Notes: generated by a model not told the origin, from the letters alone. A DNA stretch of 64,000 nt from Pseudocolwellia agarivorans (GCF_002000085.1 NZ_MUZU01000015.1:1-64000), one strand, 5' to 3'; numbered from the stretch's first letter, positions 1-8,452 are shown. Program-made: numbers and translations.

Positions 1-107
1 GAGCGGTTAAATGCTGTTACTGTAAATCCTTTACTTGCCATATTAAGGATCAAGTTTTCGCCCATAACTGCTAGGCCAACAACACCTATATCTGATTTTG
101 CTTTCAT
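1..107 (-). CDS. gnd: 6-phosphogluconate dehydrogenase, decarboxylating (5' end only)
   Basis: Only the first 35 or so codons lie in the window; the gene runs off its left edge. The translation starts [19 protein letters not shown], the N-terminal dinucleotide-binding fold (GxAxMGxN, then [14 protein letters not shown]) typical of 6-phosphogluconate dehydrogenase. The enzyme oxidatively decarboxylates 6-phosphogluconate to ribulose 5-phosphate in the cytoplasmic pentose phosphate pathway, making NADPH. The start ATG is well placed behind a GGAGAG ribosome binding site at about 111-116. The promoter must lie in the AT-rich spacer 108-326. A related NAD-binding beta-hydroxyacid dehydrogenase cannot be wholly excluded from so short a piece, but the [11 protein letters not shown] run favours Gnd. 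Confidence 0.85.
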   Translation of the reverse strand, partial: MKAKSDIGVVGLAVMGENLILNMASKGFTVTAFNR

Positions 108-228
108 GTTCTCTCCAAAGAAATAATTTTATTACATTTGTTATATGTAATACATATAGCGAATAAATATTATTTTTACACGAAGTTTAAATTTCGCACA
201 AATTACCTACATTTATTAAAGCTAAGAT

Positions 229-269
229 ACCAGATATTGATATAACGTACAGTTACATTAATATCTGGT
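229..269. other. Inverted repeat between the esterase gene and gnd
   Basis: ACCAGATATT (229-238) and AATATCTGGT (260-269) are a perfect 10-bp inverted repeat around a 21-base spacer. No T-run follows on either strand, so it is a poor terminator. It lies upstream of gnd, where it could be an operator or a cruciform-forming site. Nothing else is recognisable in the 219-base spacer. Confidence 0.4.
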
Positions 270-326
270 TTATAACATTTAGAAATATAGAAAATTAATA
301 ATACTTATAACGTTAGTTTTAAACGC

Positions 327-1412
327 TTACCAATTCATTAGCGCCTGAATATGGCGTGTAAGTTTATCAGCATTTGTTACATGTTGCTGCACTCTTGGAT
401 GCTTTTTATATCCATTAAATTCAAATAATGTCATATCAATCTTAATTTTGTTGTTTTTTTGTTCAACCTTTTCAATTGCTCGTTTTACGTAACTTGGCCA
501 CGTATTATTTTTTGAAGAATCCATGCTACCAAGCACTGATATAAATTGTGCATTTGGATATTTAACACTCAAGGTTGTTATAAAATTTGCGTAGGCATCA
601 ATTATATTTTGCTCGGTAGGTTCTGGTTTCAATCTTTTTTCGTTATCAATTAACCAGCTATCGTTTTGCCCTAAATTAACAACCACAACATCAGGTTGCC
701 ATTGACTAAAGTCCCATTGTGAATCGTTGTTATTTACACCCGTTAGTTGGTCATAGTAATCAGGCATAATAAAATCAAACCAACTTACCATAAAACCAAT
801 ACCGCTGCGTGATACGGTATGAAACTCAGCATTTAATGCTCGAGCAGTAATTGCAGCATATGAAAGGTAATGATTTTTTTCAGATGCCCTTTTATCGATG
901 TCGTTATCGGCTGCTTCATTACCCATTGCACTGGTTACTGAGTCACCAAAAAAGGCTATTTTTCTACTAGCCCTCTTAGGTGGGTTTGCTAATGAATAAC
1001 CATTTTGTACTTCTACGCCATGGAAAAAGGTGCCACCTTCGTAGCCTTCGGTTCTCTTAAATAATTCAAACTCAGTAGTTTTACTGGTAATTAAATGACT
1101 TAAATCATATTTTTTAAAACCTTTATTCAACTTAAGTACATACGGGTATAAAGTGTTACCATTAACAATTACATTAAAGTAATTTTCACCTTTTTCATCT
1201 TCAATCAGCAATACAAGTTTATTACCGTTTATATTGGCCTTAACACTTGAGCCCGGCCATGTAAGGTAAGGCTTGTTTTTATTAGAAAAATCGATTCTTC
1301 CGCTATAGAGAAAGCCCTTATCAGACGCTATAATCTTATCCGCAAGAGCTGAAAAACTTATAACTAAAACGAATAACGCTGTAAATATTTTATTCAAAAA
1401 ACACCTTCCCAT
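327..1412 (-). CDS. Exported SGNH/GDSL-type esterase, CE2-like
   Basis: A 361-residue exported hydrolase. I place the start at the ATG at 1412; the longer frame would begin with a TTG at 1457 and bury the signal peptide. From 1412 the protein starts with a hydrophobic segment (KIFTALFVLVISFSALA) and a plausible cleavage before DK. Residues of roughly 25-145 form a beta-rich domain. The C-terminal part is an SGNH hydrolase: block I GDSV with the catalytic Ser, block III NLGQND, and a C-terminal HPRVQQH with the likely catalytic His. A jelly-roll followed by an SGNH domain is the layout of carbohydrate esterase family 2, which deacetylates polysaccharides, so a cell-envelope or secreted polysaccharide deacetylase is likely. 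It is transcribed alone. The substrate cannot be read from the sequence. Confidence 0.72.
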   Translation of the reverse strand: MGRCFLNKIFTALFVLVISFSALADKIIASDKGFLYSGRIDFSNKNKPYLTWPGSSVKANINGNKLVLLIEDEKGENYFNVIVNGNTLYPYVLKLNKGFKKYDLSHLITSKTTEFELFKRTEGYEGGTFFHGVEVQNGYSLANPPKRASRKIAFFGDSVTSAMGNEAADNDIDKRASEKNHYLSYAAITARALNAEFHTVSRSGIGFMVSWFDFIMPDYYDQLTGVNNNDSQWDFSQWQPDVVVVNLGQNDSWLIDNEKRLKPEPTEQNIIDAYANFITTLSVKYPNAQFISVLGSMDSSKNNTWPSYVKRAIEKVEQKNNKIKIDMTLFEFNGYKKHPRVQQHVTNADKLTRHIQALMNW

Positions 1413-1629
1413 CGTTGAACTAAAAAGCCCCAAAAAATGACGTTCTAAATATGACAAAACCTAAATTCAGTACTTTTATATTAATAACTAATTTAATACT
1501 CAAACATTATATAAAAATGTATGATTAATATCAGTACAATAAAAAATATTTTTATATATAAAAACACAGATTCATAAAAAAAACATAAACTTCGTATTTT
1601 ATATAGCCCCTCCACTTTAAAGGATTTAT

Positions 1630-1845
1630 ATGAGAGAAAGCATTAAGACAAAAATCATTCAAGTATGTAACCAAAAAATTGAACAAAAAGGTGATAATGT
1701 AGGTTTATCTTTTTATGCGTTTTTCAAAAATAAAAATTCAGAGCCTGAAGTATTAATGGAAGTGGCAACATGGTGGATCATGACAGAAAAATTAGATCAT
1801 TTTGAAAAAGCAGTAAAAATTAAAAACATGGTACAAGCTTTATAA
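1630..1845 (+). CDS. Small conserved protein, DUF6500-like
   Basis: A 71-residue protein with no signal peptide or membrane segment. The sequence (VGLSFYAFFKNKN, LMEVATWWI, LDHFEKAVKIKNM) matches my memory of the DUF6500 family of small gammaproteobacterial proteins; the function is unknown. An AAAGGA ribosome binding site about 7 bases upstream supports the start. It is followed after 36 bases by another small unknown gene on the same strand, so the three genes at 1630-2869 may be cotranscribed. I see no catalytic motif. Confidence 0.7.
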   Translation: MRESIKTKIIQVCNQKIEQKGDNVGLSFYAFFKNKNSEPEVLMEVATWWIMTEKLDHFEKAVKIKNMVQAL

Positions 1846-1881
1846 CACCTATTAGTATTCAAACCTTTAAGAACTAAAACA

Positions 1882-2178
1882 ATGAAACATTCTAAAACAA
1901 CACAAAAATTACAAAACAAACTTGACACCACCATAGAAAAATTAACAACATTATTGCAAGAAGAGTTAACAGGTTTTACTCACGTAAGTTTTACCGTTAA
2001 ATTTGATAACTTCCCAAATAGTTTATTAGTACATTGTACTTTTGATAATGACGTTAACTTAAGTGCAGCAAAAACCATAGAATCAACTTACCAAAAAAAA
2101 CTACACCAACTTTTATTTAAACAAGGTATTTTATTAAAAAATTCGAGTCATAATTTAGCTTTCATTCAAACTAAATAA
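1882..2178 (+). CDS. Hypothetical protein, 98 aa
   Basis: I do not recognise this protein. It is soluble and Lys/Gln-rich at the N-terminus (residues 1-30 look helical, possibly a short coiled coil), followed by an alternating hydrophobic pattern (HVSFTVKF, LLVHCTF) suggesting a small beta-sheet and then a second helix (QKKLHQLLFKQG). There is no good Shine-Dalgarno sequence before the ATG. It ends immediately upstream of the DUF2982 gene, which suggests one transcript. Codon use looks like that of its neighbours. Confidence 0.55.
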   Translation: MKHSKTTQKLQNKLDTTIEKLTTLLQEELTGFTHVSFTVKFDNFPNSLLVHCTFDNDVNLSAAKTIESTYQKKLHQLLFKQGILLKNSSHNLAFIQTK

Positions 2179-2203
2179 CTTGTTTATTTTTGAGGTTAAT
2201 CAA

Positions 2204-2869
2204 TTGCCCCCTTCTATTGAAGAACAAATAATAATAAAACCCAGAGCCAAACATAATAGTATGTTTCTCATGTTATTAGGTTTTTGTTGTATTTGTATTA
2301 GCATGCTACTCAATTCATGGTTTTGGGCCGAATTTAAATTTCAGTTAATGCTACTCTTTTTTGCTAGCTGCATTGTTTTTTTAACAGGCGTATTAAAATA
2401 TTCAGAGCCAGATATCAGCTACAAATTAACACGAAAACATTTGTGTTTTTTTCATAGGAATGGGAATTGGGCAATACAATGGAACAGTATTATTCGATTA
2501 GGTGTGCCTACATCAAGTAGCGTTTTTAATGTAACTCACCTCCCCTATATTGGTATTAAATTAAAAGATATTGCTCTCATTGCTGACAATATTTCACCTC
2601 GCCTTGCCAACAAGTTGATTCATGAACAAAGAGAACTACTAATATTAGCGGCTAAAAATAACGAAATAACACTTGATAATGGCTTGATCAGCTTCGATCA
2701 TTTCACTTTAAATAACAAAGTATATAAAGGTCCTATTGCCGCTTGGCTTTTTAGAACAGAGCAATTAAACACTATTTACGGTTATCACCTTTATTTACCT
2801 GATACAGGCTTTGATAGGAATACAGAGGATTTTTTGAAATTACTAAAACAATGTAAAGAACACGCATAA
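2204..2869 (+). CDS. DUF2982-like membrane protein
   Basis: A protein of about 221 residues with two adjacent transmembrane helices near the N-terminus (SMFLMLLGFCCICISMLLN and LMLLFFASCIVFLTGVL), then a cytoplasmic domain containing IQWNSIIRLGVP and LPYIGIKLKD. This matches the DUF2982 family of Alteromonadales and Vibrionales, which has no known function. The reading frame opens at a TTG at 2180, two bases after the previous stop and with no ribosome binding site. A second in-frame TTG at 2204 has GAGG eight bases upstream (2192-2195) and is the better start. Probably cotranscribed with the two small genes upstream. Confidence 0.68.
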   Translation: MPPSIEEQIIIKPRAKHNSMFLMLLGFCCICISMLLNSWFWAEFKFQLMLLFFASCIVFLTGVLKYSEPDISYKLTRKHLCFFHRNGNWAIQWNSIIRLGVPTSSSVFNVTHLPYIGIKLKDIALIADNISPRLANKLIHEQRELLILAAKNNEITLDNGLISFDHFTLNNKVYKGPIAAWLFRTEQLNTIYGYHLYLPDTGFDRNTEDFLKLLKQCKEHA

Positions 2870-2967
2870 CTTTATAAATAACTTATATATTCAAAAATAT
2901 TTTTTTCGCTGTATTTTAATGATATAAATATTGCACGAATAACCTTTAAACAACGAATGGACCCATT

Positions 2968-4239
2968 ATGAAATTAGCCTCACTAGCCTTACACCACGGA
3001 TATGAGTCGGAAGCAACGACTAAAGCCGCAACCACGCCTATTTACCAAACAACATCTTATACCTTTGACAATACGCAACACGGTGCAGACTTATTTGATT
3101 TAAAAGTTCCAGGGAACATTTACACTCGCATAATGAACCCAACCACTGACGTGTTAGAACAACGTGTTTCAGCGATGGAAGGTGGTTTAGCAGGTTTGGC
3201 TGTAGCCTCGGGTATGGCAGCTATTACTTATGCCATTCAAGCAATTACCTCTGTAGGTGATAACATTATTAGTACTAGCCAATTATACGGTGGTACTTAC
3301 AACCTTTTTGCTCACACTTTTCCAAGACAAGGTGTAAACGTAAAATTTGCCTCTGCCGACAATTTAGCTGCATTTGAAGCCTTAATTGACGACAACACAC
3401 GTGCTATTTTTTGTGAATCTATCGGTAACCCTGCAGGTAATATTGTCGATTTAGCTGGTTTAGCTAAAATAGCAAACAAGTATGGCGTACCATTAATTGT
3501 AGATAATACAGTGGCAAGCCCTGTTTTATGTCGCCCATTTGAACACGGCGCTCATATTGTTATTCATTCACTCACTAAATACATAGGCGGCCATGGCACA
3601 AGCATCGGCGGTATAATTGTTGACTCAGGTAAATTTGATTGGGTAGCAAACAAAGAACGTTTTCCTATGCTAAACGAACCAGATCCTTCATATCATGATG
3701 TTGTTTACACTGAAGCATTAGGCGCTGCCGCCTATATTGGTCGTTGTCGTGTTGTACCGTTAAGAAATACCGGTGCAGCCCTTTCACCACATAGTGCCTT
3801 TTTAATTATGCAAGGCTTAGAAACTTTATGTTTACGCATGGAACGCCATTGTGAAAATGCATTAAAAGTAGCTAACTACCTAAATAATCATGAAAAAGTC
3901 AACTGGGTAAATTATGCAGCCCTACCAACAAGTCCTTATCATGAGCTATGTAACACCATAACCAGCGGTAAATCATCAGGTATTTTAAGCTTTGGTATTA
4001 AAGGTGGTAGTGAAGCAGGCGGACGTTTTATTGATGCACTCAACATGATTTTACGCCTTGTAAATATTGGTGATGCTAAATCGTTAGCCTGTCATCCAGC
4101 GTCTACAACTCATCGTCAGCTAAATCCTGAAGAATTAAAATCAGCTGGAGTTTCTGAAGATTTAGTGCGTATTTCTGTAGGCATTGAAGATATTGACGAC
4201 ATTATTGCAGACATTGAGCAAGCATTAGAAAAAGCGTAA
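2968..4239 (+). CDS. metY: O-acetylhomoserine sulfhydrylase (aminocarboxypropyltransferase)
   Basis: A 423-residue PLP enzyme of the Cys/Met-metabolism family, with the length typical of MetY. It makes homocysteine directly from O-acetylhomoserine and sulfide (direct sulfhydrylation) in the cytoplasm. Diagnostic stretches are the N-terminal HHGYES...TTPIYQTTSYTF, YTRIMNPTTDVLEQR (phosphate and substrate binding) and SLTKYIGGHG, whose Lys204 should carry the PLP. The C-terminal half has the insertion relative to MetB/MetC that marks this subfamily. It is transcribed alone and ends in a strong terminator at 4283-4317. With metC at 7082-8263 the window holds two routes to homocysteine. I see no MetJ-like tandem boxes upstream, unlike metC. 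Confidence 0.93.
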   Translation: MKLASLALHHGYESEATTKAATTPIYQTTSYTFDNTQHGADLFDLKVPGNIYTRIMNPTTDVLEQRVSAMEGGLAGLAVASGMAAITYAIQAITSVGDNIISTSQLYGGTYNLFAHTFPRQGVNVKFASADNLAAFEALIDDNTRAIFCESIGNPAGNIVDLAGLAKIANKYGVPLIVDNTVASPVLCRPFEHGAHIVIHSLTKYIGGHGTSIGGIIVDSGKFDWVANKERFPMLNEPDPSYHDVVYTEALGAAAYIGRCRVVPLRNTGAALSPHSAFLIMQGLETLCLRMERHCENALKVANYLNNHEKVNWVNYAALPTSPYHELCNTITSGKSSGILSFGIKGGSEAGGRFIDALNMILRLVNIGDAKSLACHPASTTHRQLNPEELKSAGVSEDLVRISVGIEDIDDIIADIEQALEKA

Positions 4240-4282
4240 ATCTTTTTCAAAAACGATAAACTTAAAGCTCAATTAAACAACC

Positions 4283-4317
4283 AAAGGAATGAATATTAAC
4301 GTATTCATTCCTTTTTT
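4283..4317 (+). terminator. Rho-independent terminator after metY
   Basis: A 13-bp perfect stem (AAAGGAATGAATA pairing with TATTCATTCCTTT) with a 6-base loop, followed by a T-rich tail. It sits 43 bases after the metY stop. Confidence 0.88.
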
Positions 4318-4435
4318 ATTTATCATTTACTATAAGCAGTTAATCAACAAACAACAGCAAGATCTGTCAGGTAACCTCTCATATGTTATGACACTATTCA
4401 GAACCTAATGAATAACTACATTTAATTTATTAAAA

Positions 4436-5359
4436 ATGAACGATATAAATATGGAAAGCATAAACAGCATCCCATTTCAAAAAGTGTGTCATTTTATAGA
4501 TAAAAATTTAAATACAAAGCTTCCTTTAGATGATCTATGTAAAATTGAACATTTATCAAAATATCATTTTCATCGCTTATTTCACCTGCATGTAGGGTTA
4601 CCTGTTTTTCAATATATTCAATTACAACGAATGAAAAAAGCAGCTAATCAACTCTATTATCATCACTTAACAATAACTGACATTGCTTTAGATGCAAGTT
4701 TTGAAAATACTGAATCATTCTCTCGCGCGTTTAAAAAAGTCTTTTTGGTAACACCCACACAATTTAAACAATCACCCAACTGGGCACCCATTTCAGGTAA
4801 TAGCCTAAATAACGTAAACACGACACAAGCGAATCAGCCTATGGAACATTCATTAATAGCTAATGTAAAAATACAATGGTTTGATAAAACCCAAATAGCC
4901 AGCTTATCCCACAAAGGTTCACCTCAAACGTTACATATCAGCATAAAACGTTTTATTGAATGGCGAAAAGCACACCATACCCCACCAACACTCAGTAAAA
5001 CCTTTAATATTTTGTATAACGACCCACACACTACACCAGCAGAAGATTACCGATTTGATATAGCCACCAATATCACCTCAATAAACCTAACAAACGACGA
5101 GCAGTTAAAAGAAGATAAACTTAAAGAAAACACGCAAGGTGTAGAGCTGAGCGAAATTCCCAAAGGATATTGTGCCGTATTACGATATACAGGAAGTGAT
5201 GACAATTTAGGTGAACTGATAAACGCTCTTTACAGCCAATGGTTACCTCAAAGCGGTAAACAGTTACGTGATTTCCCCTGCTTTATTGAACGTATAAAAA
5301 TGTTTACTACCGTTAATCAAACCGAAGCGGTTACTGATATATATTTGCAGATTGAATAG
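4436..5359 (+). CDS. AraC-type regulator with a GyrI-like effector domain
   Basis: A 307-residue transcription factor. Residues of about 15-115 are an AraC/XylS double helix-turn-helix (LDDLCKIEHLSKYHFHRLFH, then ITDIALDASFENTESFSRAFKK and TPTQFK). The C-terminal half, from about 140, is a GyrI-like (SOUL/BmrR-type) ligand-binding domain, seen in IASLSHKGSP and the closing FPCFIERIKMFTTV...TDIYLQIE. This is the Rob/SoxS-like architecture with the DNA-binding domain first; such regulators often sense amphipathic small molecules. No Shine-Dalgarno precedes the ATG at 4436, and the ATG five codons later (4451) is equally possible. The gene stands alone; its target is not evident. Confidence 0.85.
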   Translation: MNDINMESINSIPFQKVCHFIDKNLNTKLPLDDLCKIEHLSKYHFHRLFHLHVGLPVFQYIQLQRMKKAANQLYYHHLTITDIALDASFENTESFSRAFKKVFLVTPTQFKQSPNWAPISGNSLNNVNTTQANQPMEHSLIANVKIQWFDKTQIASLSHKGSPQTLHISIKRFIEWRKAHHTPPTLSKTFNILYNDPHTTPAEDYRFDIATNITSINLTNDEQLKEDKLKENTQGVELSEIPKGYCAVLRYTGSDDNLGELINALYSQWLPQSGKQLRDFPCFIERIKMFTTVNQTEAVTDIYLQIE

Positions 5360-5404
5360 CATAAATACTTTTTAGTTACTTACAACAAACTGGTTTATGT
5401 ATAT

Positions 5405-5429
5405 GCAACTAGTCAAAAAGAGTTGCTTT
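5405..5429 (+). terminator. Weak hairpin terminator candidate after the AraC gene
   Basis: GCAACT (5405-5410) pairs with AGTTGC (5421-5426), followed by TTTATTAA. A 6-bp stem with a 10-base loop is marginal for a terminator, but the position, 46 bases after the stop, fits. Confidence 0.35.
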
Positions 5430-5512
5430 ATTAAACCTTACATATTGAGTACAATCTCAAACGATTTATTATGGATTTAACAAAATCACAATGGAAATTA
5501 AAGGAATAAAAC

Positions 5513-6535
5513 ATGGACGCACTACCTAGTACGCAAAACAAAGCAATACATATTGTTGAAAAACAGATGCCTGTAGATCAACTTATTATGATTATGTACA
5601 ACTCTCCCTCTGAAAATACTTATAAACATTTTAAAATGGTTAACTCTCATATTAAGAATGGGATAGTTCAAGTTGGGCAAGTTGTATTATTATCTCCTGT
5701 TGATACTCAAGAATGTACCATTGAGGAAGCTGAGTTTTTAGATATAGCCAAAGCAGTGGATTTAACCTTATTAAAATTAAGTAATTCAGAAAAACAATTA
5801 CTGGTGAACAGATATGAGTTTTTATCTAATGTTGCTAGCTATAATGGCTTACTTATAGGTGTAAGTAATACTGCGTGGAATGCACATACCAACCAAGTAA
5901 AATCAATTCTGAAAGATATTGAGCGCACCTATGTTACTAGTTATAAATCAAATGGTAACTTAAATAATCAACATTTTTTCACTCAACGTAAAATACAATT
6001 TGCGAGATTAGACGCAGCTTTAAATCGTTTTGGTCAACCGAGTTTAGGTGGAACACTTGTGACTGGAGATATTCGCAGTAACTTAGGGTTAAGCAGTAAA
6101 AGCATCATTCATCAATGGAATAAGCAACCTTCCAATGTTACGGCTATTCCTAATTTTCATAAAAATTATGCAGCAGTAGCTGATATGTCACGTAATTTAA
6201 AGCGTGTAGGCTATCTAGGTATTGCACTAACGGGGCTTGATGCAGTCTCTAACATTCAAAAAGCTTGTACCGTTGGTGATAATGATCAATGTAGCAAATC
6301 TAAATATACACAAACAGGTAAGGCTGTTGGTAGTATTGGCGGTGGGGCTTTGGGTGGTGGTGTTACAGCATGGGTGACATGCTCTTTAATATTTGCTTTG
6401 CCTACAAGCGGAACTAGCTTTTTCGGTTGTGTTATTGTGGCCGGAGCTGGTGGTGGTTATCTTGGCGGAAAATATGGTGGGGAATATGGAGAATATAAAG
6501 GAGAAGTTTTATATAAAGCTAATGGTATTAAGTAA
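5513..6535 (+). CDS. Glycine-zipper protein, candidate pore-forming (Tse4-like) toxin
   Basis: A 340-residue protein with no signal peptide. Residues of about 25-80 (YKHFKMVNSHIKNG, then VQVGQVVLLSP and CTIEEAEFL) resemble, from memory, the LysM-like N-terminus of type VI secretion cargo effectors. The middle, about 80-220, is helical. The C-terminus holds a hydrophobic segment (RVGYLGIALTGLDAV), a possible disulfide pair (KACTVGDNDQC) and a glycine-zipper membrane region at about 269-328 (GSIGGGALGGG, AGAGGGYLGGKYGGEYG). That pattern is known from membrane-inserting effectors such as Tse4. AAAGGA lies upstream of the ATG. The stop overlaps the start of a small membrane protein gene (TAATG at 6533-6537), as expected for a toxin followed by its immunity protein. 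No secretion apparatus is in the window, so the toxin role is inference. Confidence 0.6.
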   Translation: MDALPSTQNKAIHIVEKQMPVDQLIMIMYNSPSENTYKHFKMVNSHIKNGIVQVGQVVLLSPVDTQECTIEEAEFLDIAKAVDLTLLKLSNSEKQLLVNRYEFLSNVASYNGLLIGVSNTAWNAHTNQVKSILKDIERTYVTSYKSNGNLNNQHFFTQRKIQFARLDAALNRFGQPSLGGTLVTGDIRSNLGLSSKSIIHQWNKQPSNVTAIPNFHKNYAAVADMSRNLKRVGYLGIALTGLDAVSNIQKACTVGDNDQCSKSKYTQTGKAVGSIGGGALGGGVTAWVTCSLIFALPTSGTSFFGCVIVAGAGGGYLGGKYGGEYGEYKGEVLYKANGIK

Positions 6536-6906
6536 TGCAAAGCATTGATCCTTCATTTATTTCACTCGTTTCAACCTATTTGTTTTTCGGTGGGTGTTTA
6601 GGTATTTTTATTTGGATTGGTATAGTCATTTACTTAAAAAGTAAATGGCTGATTTTATTAGAAGATATTCTTGATGATGGTGTTAGGTTTTATAGTCTAA
6701 ATATCTTTTTTTCAGGTAATGGGGTTCTACAATACGCTACCATATTTCTTTGGTCTTTCCATGCTAAGCGTTACGGGATGCTTGAAAAAAGAAAAAAAGT
6801 CCCTATACATATTCAAAAATGGTTTATTTTTTCTTTTTGTTGGTTTTTTTCAAGCGGATCTTTAATGATGGCAAGTATGGTTATCCATAAAATATACAAC
6901 CTATAA
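6535..6906 (+). CDS. Small three-helix membrane protein, candidate immunity protein
   Basis: A 123-residue inner-membrane protein. Three hydrophobic segments are visible: about 8-34 (YLFFGGCLGIFIWIGIVIYL), about 45-72 and about 92-118 (WFIFSFCWFFSSGSLMMASM), separated by short charged stretches (HAKRYGMLEKRKKV). I do not recognise a family. Its ATG overlaps the stop of the upstream gene by one base, so translation is probably coupled. Immunity proteins against pore-forming effectors are typically small multi-spanning membrane proteins encoded just like this, which is the main ground for the proposed role. A component needed for the upstream protein's own membrane insertion is the alternative. 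Confidence 0.55.
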   Translation: MQSIDPSFISLVSTYLFFGGCLGIFIWIGIVIYLKSKWLILLEDILDDGVRFYSLNIFFSGNGVLQYATIFLWSFHAKRYGMLEKRKKVPIHIQKWFIFSFCWFFSSGSLMMASMVIHKIYNL

Positions 6907-7037
6907 GTAACTAGCAGTGCTTTAAAATAAAGCTATAGTTAGTTCAAGTATCTCATTGATAGTTATTTAAAGAAGCTTAGTAAACCTTTCATAAAAATAT
7001 GAGTTAACACTCGTGCTTTAAATAACAATTTAGACAG

Positions 7038-7063
7038 AAAAAAGCACATAAACGTGCTTTTTT
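7038..7063. terminator. Bidirectional terminator between 6906 and metC
   Basis: AAAAAAGCAC (7038-7047) pairs with GTGCTTTTTT (7054-7063) across a 6-base loop. A-run and T-run flank both sides, so it can stop the plus-strand pair from upstream and metC from the other side. Confidence 0.82.
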
Positions 7064-7081
7064 ATTGCTTACCTTATAAGA

Positions 7082-8263
7082 TTAACCTTGCTCTAGCACC
7101 GAATTAAAGCGCTCAAAACCTTTAGTTAAATCTTCAATTAAATCATCTACATCTTCTAAACCAACATGAAGCCTAATTAACGGAAATTCGTATTTCCACT
7201 CTGTAGCAGTACGCATAGACTTTACGTTTGATATAGCTAAAATAAGGCTTTCAAAACCGCCCCACGAATACCCCATTTTAAAGTGTTCCATACCATCAAG
7301 TAATTCGGTAATTGCGGCTTGACTGCCCTTGTTTAATACAAACGAAAACAAACCATTTGAACCATTAAAATCACGTTCAAAAAATTCATGACCTGGGCAA
7401 GATGGTAAAGCTGGATGAAGTACCGTTTCCACTTCTGGTCTTGTTGCTAACCAATTAGCTATTTTAAGCGAGCTCGCTTGATGTTGTTTTAGCCTAACAC
7501 TTAACGTGCGAATCCCACGCAACGCCAAATACAAATCGTCTGGTGACGTGCACTGTCCCATAATGTAGCTATTTTCACGTAGCTGTGGCCAGTATTTTTC
7601 AACAGCAGTTGCAGTACCTAGCATGACGTCTGAATGCCCTACTATGTATTTAGTAGCCGCTTGTACTGATATGTCTACGCCATGATCAAACGGCTGAAAA
7701 TTAACCGCTGCGCCCCATGTATTATCAAGCATTACTATACAGCCATGCTTATGGGCCACTTCTGCAATACCAGGGACGTCTTGAACTTCCATAGTGATTG
7801 AACCTGGAGATTCTAAAAATATAACACTCGTGTTTTCTTGAATAAGCGCTTCAATACCTTTACCAATTAATGGATCGTAGTAGGTGGTAGTTACGCCCAT
7901 TTTTGCGAGGATTTTGTCACAAAAATCACGAGTGGGTTCGTAGGCATTATCGATCATTAAAATATGGTCGCCAGTTTTAACCACTGAAATAATTGCATTA
8001 GTAATCGCGGCAGTACCTGAAGGATATAAAGCACAGCCAGCTCCGCCTTCAAGCTCAACCATAGCATCGCTAAATGCAAACGAGGTAGTAGTACCTCTTC
8101 GACCATAAAACAACGTTTGATTTGTTCTATTTACTGCTGCTGCTTTCATTTGTTTAACAGATTCAAAAACAACGGTTGATGCGCGTTGCACAGGTGGGTT
8201 AACCACACCGTTAGTCCATTTAGCAGAGCGCCCTGCTGACACTACTTTGGTTTCAGTTTTCAT
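7082..8263 (-). CDS. metC: Cystathionine beta-lyase
   Basis: A 393-residue PLP enzyme, cleaving cystathionine to homocysteine, pyruvate and ammonia in methionine synthesis. Family signs are VNPPVQRASTVVFESV near the N-terminus, YGRRGTT (tyrosine and arginine of the phosphate and substrate site), DNTWGAAV, and QAATKYIVGHSDVMLG with Lys205 as the probable Schiff-base lysine. GYSWGGFESL near the C-terminus is typical of bacterial MetC rather than MetB. It is transcribed alone; a tandem MetJ-like box sits 28 bases upstream of the start, overlapping a TATAAT -10 element. The downstream boundary is the terminator at 7038-7063. Confidence 0.92.
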   Translation of the reverse strand: MKTETKVVSAGRSAKWTNGVVNPPVQRASTVVFESVKQMKAAAVNRTNQTLFYGRRGTTTSFAFSDAMVELEGGAGCALYPSGTAAITNAIISVVKTGDHILMIDNAYEPTRDFCDKILAKMGVTTTYYDPLIGKGIEALIQENTSVIFLESPGSITMEVQDVPGIAEVAHKHGCIVMLDNTWGAAVNFQPFDHGVDISVQAATKYIVGHSDVMLGTATAVEKYWPQLRENSYIMGQCTSPDDLYLALRGIRTLSVRLKQHQASSLKIANWLATRPEVETVLHPALPSCPGHEFFERDFNGSNGLFSFVLNKGSQAAITELLDGMEHFKMGYSWGGFESLILAISNVKSMRTATEWKYEFPLIRLHVGLEDVDDLIEDLTKGFERFNSVLEQG

Positions 8264-8290
8264 TTATGTGTTCTCATTTTCAGATATTAT

Positions 8291-8306
8291 AGCTATCTAG
8301 CCATCT
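8291..8306. promoter_or_regulatory. Candidate MetJ operator upstream of metC
   Basis: Two contiguous octamers, AGCTATCT and AGCCATCT, match the MetJ box consensus AGACGTCT at 5 and 6 of 8 positions and are in exact 8-bp phase, as MetJ dimers require. On the minus strand a TATAAT element overlaps the metC-proximal edge. Repression of metC by S-adenosylmethionine-bound MetJ is the expected effect. Only two units are visible and both are degenerate. Confidence 0.5.
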
Positions 8307-8425
8307 ATAATGTATTTATAACCTGATTAGATTAAAGGTGCACGAATTATTTATCAAACAGAATAAAGGAAAGAATTAATTAATCATTAAAACTATCACT
8401 GTTTTAATACGAAATAAGCCAATAA

Positions 8426-8452
8426 AAAGCACTTTTATTTGAAAAGTACTTT
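8426..8452 (-). terminator. Terminator after the carbonic anhydrase gene
   Basis: AAAGCACTTTT (8426-8436) pairs with AAAAGTACTTT (8442-8452) with one mismatch and a 5-base loop. Read on the minus strand it is followed by TTTTTATT, and it lies 28 bases beyond the stop at 8481. Confidence 0.7.
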
